Below are positions 21,801-24,675 of a stretch of DNA of 24,675 nucleotides, piece after piece. Within the stretch, counting starts at the first letter, position 1; each line of letters opens with the position of its first letter. Made by a program: the position numbers and the translations under genes. Origin of the DNA: Intoshia linei (Eukaryota > Orthonectida > Rhopaluridae); the NCBI GenBank assembly GCA_001642005.1, contig LWCA01000527.1, forward strand, positions 1 through 24,675, written 5' to 3'. The notes under the pieces were generated by a model. The model was not told the DNA's origin. It saw only the letters and a list, made by a program, of their open reading frames with translations, and made no database searches.

Positions 21801-22893
21801 TTGGATGATAAAGTCGATGATGCACAATTAAAAAGTTTATTTTCCAAATATGGAAGCATAACTTCAGTTAAAGTTATGCGACATGAAAATGGCATATCTA
21901 AAGGTTTCGGGTTTGTGTGTTTTTCTGAAAAAAGTGAGGCAAGTGCTGCTTTAACAAGTATGAAAGGAGTGAAAGTTTTTAGTAAACCACTATACATTGC
22001 TTTAAGTCAAAACAAAAATGAAAGAAAAGCAGCTCAAAATGAAATAAATAAATCTAGACAATTTCCAAATTCTAACAATTATTATATTCCCGAACAATAC
22101 TTGGTTCCTGCTAATCCAAATGAAGTACCTAAGGACTACGTTACAAATATGATGTATGCTCAAATGCAATATCATAATGCATTTTTAAGTCAATCTAACA
22201 TACCTGGAATTATCAATAGTCATCAAAACAGCAATACTATGTACCAAATTAGGACGTATTTTGAGAAAAAGGGTGCATTCATGTTTAACATGTATATTAA
22301 TGCTTCTAAAGCCAAAAGAAATGGAATTGTTGGAGAATTTATTTGTGAATTTTTGAAAACATTTTATTATTTTAAAGATACCACTCGCATTGCAAGATTA
22401 AGTCAGTCCATTATTAAAGAATCTTCTCATTCAGAAAATAAAAATTTTTTTATATTAACTAATGGTTCTTTGGTATCTAAGGTATAATTTAGATTTTTTT
22501 CTTTATATTTTTTTAGATTGGTTCCCATATAAACATTGTAATGTAATAAAGTTTATATTTAATATATTCGTTTTAATTTAAGTTATAATTTACTTATTTC
22601 ACTACATATCAACGTCAGAATGAATTAGTATTTTTTGACGATAAAATTTTTTGCTAATTTCAAGCCGATTTGGTATTCCGAATTAAGAAAATACGAAAAA
22701 CAAAGATGTGTTTTTAATACATTCCAAAATTGTAAATAATAACAATAAATAAAATAACCTGATTATAACCATTGATAATCAATACTACATCAGAAAAGGG
22801 AGAAAAATAAGCATTCTTAATATTTGCACAAATTTCAAAATTTTCTTTTTCAACATAAAAGTTTTCTAAATTTTGATAAAAATCATCCTCCAT
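11679..22893 (-). CDS. ANAPC4: Anaphase-promoting complex subunit 4, about 18 exons
   Basis: ANAPC4 is a scaffold subunit of the APC/C, the ubiquitin ligase that drives sister separation and mitotic exit. It has an N-terminal WD40 propeller and a long helical domain. Proposed exons: 22893-22759, 18496-18400, 18077-17846, 17669-17564, 17501-17412, 17365-17282, 17244-17149, 14672-14596, 14519-14370, 14216-14114, 14057-14004, 13974-13945, 13838-13791, 13710-13614, 13564-13390, 12885-12550, 11909-11824, 11707-11679. All are GT..AG and in phase, giving about 674 residues against 808 in human. Identity is low; the call rests on ordered matches to the human protein from end to end. Intron 1 (4262 nt) holds the PABP gene and a hAT element, and intron 7 (2476 nt) an R2 repeat. 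Least certain are the exon 8/9 junction, the donor of exon 12, and exons 17-18. Confidence 0.8.
11935..12132. mobile_element. Tc1/mariner-type MITE in ANAPC4 intron 16
   Basis: The 198-bp element is flanked by TA on both sides (11933-11934 and 12133-12134). The left end CAATGATCGCTCTCTAAATT and the reverse complement of the right end CAGTGGTCTCTCCCTAAATT agree at 15 of 20 positions, and the match continues with TGA(A/G)CA. The strings TTGAACACT recur inside. It has no coding capacity. The right-hand edge of proposed exon 17 is only 25 bp away. Confidence 0.8.
13390..14672 (-). CDS. ANAPC4: ANAPC4 exons 8-15 (helical domain)
   Basis: Exon 8 (14672-14596) reads ILTLLLNKIDSTFSNLQNGF and then TSNYLW. 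Exon 9 (14519-14370) contains PEMIIPIIENTGNHIFKINE, aligning with GIEEAITAVGSFILKANELL. Exon 10 (14216-14114) has YQKPYVNFFLWLKHQ against MKNFKAFFRWLYVAM, the clearest match of the block. Exon 11 (14057-14004) is EFGDYDKIVKFICQMIPP; after a 29-nt intron comes exon 12 (13974-13945), whose donor GTCTAT is weak. Exon 13 (13838-13791) is KFGYNHVELKFDFISQ against GKYFNVERVGQYLKD. Exon 14 is 13710-13614, and exon 15 (13564-13390) aligns with the human KRRMENIIDQ region. Phases agree throughout. Confidence 0.78.
13863..13912. repeat. Perfect 15-bp inverted repeat in an ANAPC4 intron
   Basis: ATTATTCAACTAGGT at 13863-13877 is followed after 20 nt by its exact complement ACCTAGTTGAATAAT at 13898-13912. 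It lies wholly inside the ~106-nt intron between exons 12 and 13. The hairpin would loop out the middle of the intron and could bring the splice sites closer. Confidence 0.7.
15520..16375 (-). repeat. R2 dispersed repeat, longest copy, in ANAPC4 intron 7
   Basis: This copy shows the internal modules best. Related strings recur near 15615 (CAAGGTTAAAAACCC), 15750 (CATGGCCAAAACCT), 15882 (ACAGTCAAAACCCC) and 16012 (CATGGTCAAAAAAC), a spacing of about 130 bp. Its right end (ATGGGTGAAAATCTA) matches the reverse complement of 772-790. The remainder of intron 7 (14673-15519 and 16376-17148) shows AT-rich sequence with no recognisable feature. Confidence 0.7.
17149..18496 (-). CDS. ANAPC4: ANAPC4 exons 2-7 (WD40 propeller)
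   Basis: Exon 2 (18496-18400) ends in VCWRRDGR, matching CLAWRPDGK. A phase-1 split Ala joins it to exon 3, AFGIGRENDLEFRNVDSGKL against AFALADTKKIVLCDVEKPGS, followed by EITYLDW against PVSCMHW. Exon 4 (17669-17564) reads IFNIVVVGLENGIIKLLPFG against LNILVLGGSSGFIELYAYG. Exon 5 (17501-17412) has SDLISF..VVFDSTLYQLT. Exons 6 and 7 (17365-17282, 17244-17149) continue into the helical region and end in LHMNKFADEKI. Introns between exons 3 and 7 are 176, 62, 46 and 37 nt. Confidence 0.82.
18544..18769 (-). mobile_element. hAT-like fragment with TTTTACCAA modules
   Basis: Reading the minus strand from 18769 gives CAGTGGTTCCCGATTC, a typical hAT-type terminus. The interior holds TTTTACCAA modules like those at 7195-7345. 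A CAGTG at 18544 could be the other end, but the flanking 8-mers do not match. It sits 12 bp from the 5' target duplication of the larger hAT element. Confidence 0.4.
18789..19970. mobile_element. hAT element, 1182 bp, with 8-bp target duplication
   Basis: The element starts CAGCCATTCGCAAC and ends in the complement of TAGGCATTCTCAAC. It is flanked on both sides by GTTTAAAT (18781-18788 and 19971-19978), the 8-bp duplication expected of hAT transposition. GTGGACCCCC near the left end and TGGACCCCG near the right are further features of animal hAT elements of this type. The interior has no transposase long enough to be active. A 68-codon open frame at 18839-19045 (containing NDAQKAWSTLFLRDDKLHEL) is not recognised and may be a transposase remnant or captured exon. 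The insertion lies in intron 1 of ANAPC4. Confidence 0.85.
20330..20520 (+). repeat. Short R2-like module upstream of PABP
   Basis: The string TTTTTGACCCTGAGAGGTCC, then TTTTTTAAATTCTACG and GGTAACACACAGAA, follow the order of the R2 modules at 1064-1160. It is a diverged single unit about 350-500 bp upstream of the PABP start codon. Confidence 0.45.
20667..20691. other. Short hairpin upstream of PABP
   Basis: GTAATGCA and TGCATTAC form an exact 8-bp inverted pair around a 9-nt loop, about 170 bp ahead of the PABP ATG. ATGAGGACCTCAT at 20702-20714 is a second small palindrome. Either could be a regulatory site or chance; nothing else supports a role. Confidence 0.3.
20859..22546 (+). CDS. 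PABPC: Cytoplasmic poly(A)-binding protein, four RRMs and a diverged MLLE
   Basis: PABP coats mRNA poly(A) tails and links them to translation initiation and deadenylation factors in the cytoplasm. Exon 1 (20859-22481) encodes 541 residues. RRM1 spans about 19-94 (LYVGNL at 20-25; RNP1 weakened to NHAYLNFV), RRM2 108-184 (IYIRKL, LGYAYVHF), RRM3 197-282 (LFVKNF, KKYGFVCY) and RRM4 309-385 (LYIKYL, KGFGFVCF). A short linker of about 100 residues lacks the usual Pro/Met/Gln richness. Residues 488-550 align with MLLE. A 35-nt intron (22482-22516, AAG|GTATAA..TTTTTTAG) is proposed; it lets the last exon add IGSHINIVM, continuing the MLLE helix. Unspliced, the frame ends at 22487. The spliced stop (22544-22546) overlaps the AATAAA at 22545-22550. 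The gene lies inside ANAPC4 intron 1 on the opposite strand. Confidence 0.93.
22482..22516 (+). other. Proposed 35-nt intron in PABP
   Basis: Donor AAG|GTATAA and acceptor TTTTTTTAG|ATT enclose 35 nt that are almost all A/T. Splicing replaces the final Val and stop with nine residues that keep the SLxSKV-helix pattern of MLLE domains (SLVSKIGSHINIV against human SLRSKVDEAVAVL). The size fits the other mini-introns here. Confidence 0.6.
22545..22550 (+). terminator. PABP polyadenylation signal
   Basis: A canonical AATAAA lies directly at the end of the PABP reading frame and shares its first two bases with the spliced stop codon. The transcript would then have almost no 3' untranslated region. 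This leaves about 210 bp to the first exon of ANAPC4 on the other strand. Confidence 0.6.
22759..22893 (-). CDS. ANAPC4: ANAPC4 exon 1 (first WD40 blade)
   Basis: The ATG at 22891-22893 opens 45 codons ending at the phase-0 donor CAG|GTTATT. The segment IKNAYFSPFSDVVLIINGYN aligns with human IIFLVWSPKRDLIALANTAG, the first strand set of the ANAPC4 propeller. It joins in phase to exon 2 over 4.2 kb away (ICLYCLPNKLQWKIVG against VLLHRLASFHRVWSF). It is too short to stand out as an open frame and would be missed if the PABP gene between were taken as a boundary. Confidence 0.75.
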
Positions 22894-23344
22894 TAAATTT
22901 TTTTAAATATAAATAATTTAAATATCTATAAAGTTAAGTTTATTTACAATATAAAGTATATTTTTCTAAAATTGAATTTATAAATTAAAATTTGTAGTAA
23001 ACTAATTTTATATTTTCATTTTATGTTGAAATTTTGGATTAATATTTTGATATGGATAATTTTTTATTTAAAGTTTAATATTCAATCATCAAATAGATAT
23101 CCAAAGTAGGAAAAGTCACAGCAGACCTTAGATTTGTTTGTTTCATCCATTTATTGGTAAATATTTATTCAATTTGTATACTTTATTTTAATTATATAAA
23201 CGTAATTGAAATTTGTTAACTTCTACCAAACTATCGTTATAATTATAATTAATTTACAAGTAATTTTTAATTGGACTTTGCACTCAAAAATCTTTTATTT
23301 ACTAAAACTGTCAAATATTGAATTTACAAGTTAATTTTAGATAA
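22894..23344. promoter_or_regulatory. Shared 451-bp region between divergent ANAPC4 and PPCDC starts
   Basis: The start codons of ANAPC4 (22893, minus) and PPCDC (23345, plus) face away from each other across 451 bp of AT-rich sequence without repeats of the R1/R2 type. No TATA box or initiator could be assigned with confidence. A bidirectional promoter is inferred from the arrangement only. Confidence 0.4.
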
Positions 23345-24073
23345 ATGGTTAATTTTCTTATTGGATGCACTGGAAGTGTTGCTGCGATAAGACTCGATGA
23401 AATTATTGCATCTATATGCAAAAATTTTATGAATCCACAGGTTAATTATTAATTTAATTTATTTTGGTTGATAACGGGAATTTTTGGGTAATTTAGAATA
23501 ACTTGTAACAACAATACGGTTCACAAGTATGTTTTGGTTACAGTAGAGCCCTCACGGGAGGACTTTCCGATTATGATCTTCTGTATATGTCATTTCACTT
23601 TTTTTGTATCGATTCATGATTAGCTCTAATTTGCAATTGCACAATCTAATTTTAGACTGTCTTACACATTATTAATGTGTAATTATTAACACCACTGGTG
23701 ACATTTTTGTATATTGGCATGGTAATTAAATTATTGATTGAAAAAATGTTAATCGGACCGGCCGTACTCGTTGTAGGGCTCTACATTACCTGGTATTATT
23801 TAAAATTTTATAGATCAAAATTATACTGACTAAATCGGCTCAATATTTTGTGCATTATCGGAATAATAAATTTTTGTATTTTACAGATGAAGATGAATGG
23901 TCTGTAATATATTTTATGGAAATTTACAAAATGCAAATTTATAGACATGGAAAAAAAGAGGAGATCCAATTTTGCATATTAATTTAAGAGAATGGGCGGA
24001 CATTTTTCTCATTTCACCTCTAGATTGTAATACCTTGGCTAAAATTTCACATGGTCTTTGCGATAATTTATTG
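23345..24073 (+). CDS. PPCDC: Phosphopantothenoylcysteine decarboxylase, exons 1-3 (continues past window)
   Basis: PPCDC is the FMN-dependent enzyme that decarboxylates 4'-phosphopantothenoylcysteine to 4'-phosphopantetheine in coenzyme A synthesis. Exons are 23345-23440, 23814-23903 and 23945-24073, all joined in phase 0 by GT..AG introns of 373 and 41 nt. The 105 residues read so far include FLIGCTGSVAA (residues 4-14; human VLVGVTGSVAA), TDEDEWSTWKKRGDPILHIN (human DADEWEIWKSRSDPVLHID) with the catalytic His at residue 73, and SPLDCNTLAK..GLCDNLL (human APLDANTLGK..GICDNLL). Exon 3 ends at TTG|GTAACG. The remainder, including the expected PAMNxxMW and the C-terminal catalytic Cys motif, is not in the window: the following 600 bases are repeat and AT-rich sequence. 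Confidence 0.95.
23541..23786. mobile_element. pogo-like MITE in PPCDC intron 1
   Basis: The left end CAGTAGAGCCCTC..TCCGATTA and the complement of the right end ATGTAGAGCCCTA..TCCGATTA form an inverted pair enclosing 246 bp, flanked by TA (23539-23540 and 23787-23788). A CAGTAGA start with a TCCGATTA-like block is typical of pogo/Tigger-type ends. It has no open frame. It fills most of the 373-nt intron and stops 25 bp before the acceptor. Confidence 0.75.
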
Positions 24074-24093
24074 GTAACGTATTTATATTATAC

Positions 24094-24330
24094 TAGGTTA
24101 ACTGTTATGTACTACGTACAAACAGCACCTAGCTCTGCCGAGGGCACATTTTTATTATACCAAAAAAATAAATTCACGTTGAAAATCCCATTTAAAAATC
24201 CTACTATTCACTATTATCAATCCTTTAAAGAAGTGGTTCCCAAATTTGTGTCAGATGGAACCATTATATCACATTACTTTTTACTCTAAAGTGAATTATT
24301 CCATCTTAATTTTTTGTTGTTAATATTTAA
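24094..24330 (+). repeat. R1 dispersed repeat in PPCDC intron 3
   Basis: This copy starts with TAGGTTAACTGTTATG and includes ACTACGTACAAACAGCACC, TGCCGAGGGCACATTTTTAT, CTATTCACTATTATCAAT and CTTTAAAG followed by AGTGGTTCCCAAA. It is the partner of the minus-strand copy at 3765-3990; a shorter piece lies at 3037-3100. An open frame runs from PPCDC exon 3 through this repeat, but that is chance read-through of the intron. Confidence 0.8.
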
Positions 24331-24514
24331 AAATAAAGTAAAAACAGTTCTAAGAATATAACAGATCCTAAAAATTGATATAAATAGCATAAATTCCAGA
24401 AAAAATAAAATTATTAAAACCTATTTTGTCATTTTTAATGTGATGATATATATTCAGTACCAATTTAATAAATACTTAGAAATACCAATTATGAATCAAT
24501 AATTAACTGAATCC

Positions 24515-24675
24515 TCACTTTATAAACAGATTTTAGTCGAATTTTATCCAATTTTCAAAGGATTGTAACAAATATAAAAATGTTATTAACAAAGTTCTTT
24601 TAGTTTCGTTGTTTAGTTTTAATTTAAATTTTATTCAAAATGTTTTGAAAATGAGAATTTGAAATTTAAAAATTG
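24515..24675 (+). repeat. Repeat matching 580-731, cut by the window edge
   Basis: The strings AGTTTTAATTTAAATTTTAT, CAAAAT.TTTTGAAA and the ending AAAATTG follow the same order as at 675-731. This is the outer part of the R2 family or a repeat linked to it. The stretch 24331-24514 shows nothing recognisable. Confidence 0.55.

Noticed and set aside
21722-21997. 91-codon minus frame inside PABP
   Set aside because: It is the antisense shadow of RRM4.
24074-24289. Continuation of the PPCDC frame past 24073
   Set aside because: The frame runs into repeat R1 and loses all similarity to PPCDC exactly at a GTAACG donor.
1-24675. tRNA, rRNA, CRISPR arrays, bacterial-type operons
   Set aside because: No cloverleaf with matching A and B boxes, no rRNA core strings and no regular short repeats with spacers were seen; the genes are intron-bearing and eukaryotic.

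Overview
This is an AT-rich nuclear DNA window from a eukaryote, most likely a fast-evolving animal. It holds five protein-coding loci. Four can be identified by conserved motifs once the exons are joined by hand; one is a basic protein I do not recognise. The coding exons use GT..AG introns whose reading phases agree at almost every junction. The introns are of two kinds: mini-introns of about 29-62 nt, and long introns swollen by repeats. Acceptors are of the TTTAG/ATAG type rather than the TTTTCAG of nematodes. hAT-type and Tc1/mariner/pogo-type element ends point to a metazoan. The lineage cannot be fixed from this sequence alone; low GC, tiny introns and divergent proteins would fit a myxozoan, dicyemid/orthonectid, flatworm or another derived group.

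Layout. 1-1855: degenerate repeats, including two direct copies of a dispersed repeat (R2). 1888-3018 (+): a long exon for a basic, Ser/Lys/Asn-rich protein, framed by R2 copies in opposite orientation. 3019-5247: inverted R2 and R1 repeats. 5248-11212 (-): UDP-N-acetylglucosamine pyrophosphorylase (UAP1/AGX) in nine exons; its 2.2-kb intron 4 holds a decayed coding-like island and a hAT-like element. 11679-22893 (-): ANAPC4, the APC/C scaffold subunit, in about 18 exons. Its 4.3-kb first intron contains a complete cytoplasmic poly(A)-binding protein gene on the opposite strand (20859-22546, +) and a 1182-bp hAT element with a perfect 8-bp target duplication. 23345-beyond the window (+): PPCDC, phosphopantothenoylcysteine decarboxylase, first three exons, head-to-head with ANAPC4; its introns hold a pogo-like MITE and an R1 repeat.

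The genes are housekeeping genes with no shared pathway: UDP-GlcNAc synthesis, anaphase-promoting complex, mRNA poly(A) binding and coenzyme A synthesis. Points of interest are the nested antisense PABP gene, its highly diverged C-terminal MLLE domain completed by a 35-nt intron, the very small introns, the ~130-bp periodic repeat family, and the unexplained island at about 8050-9330. No tRNA, rRNA or CRISPR array was seen.
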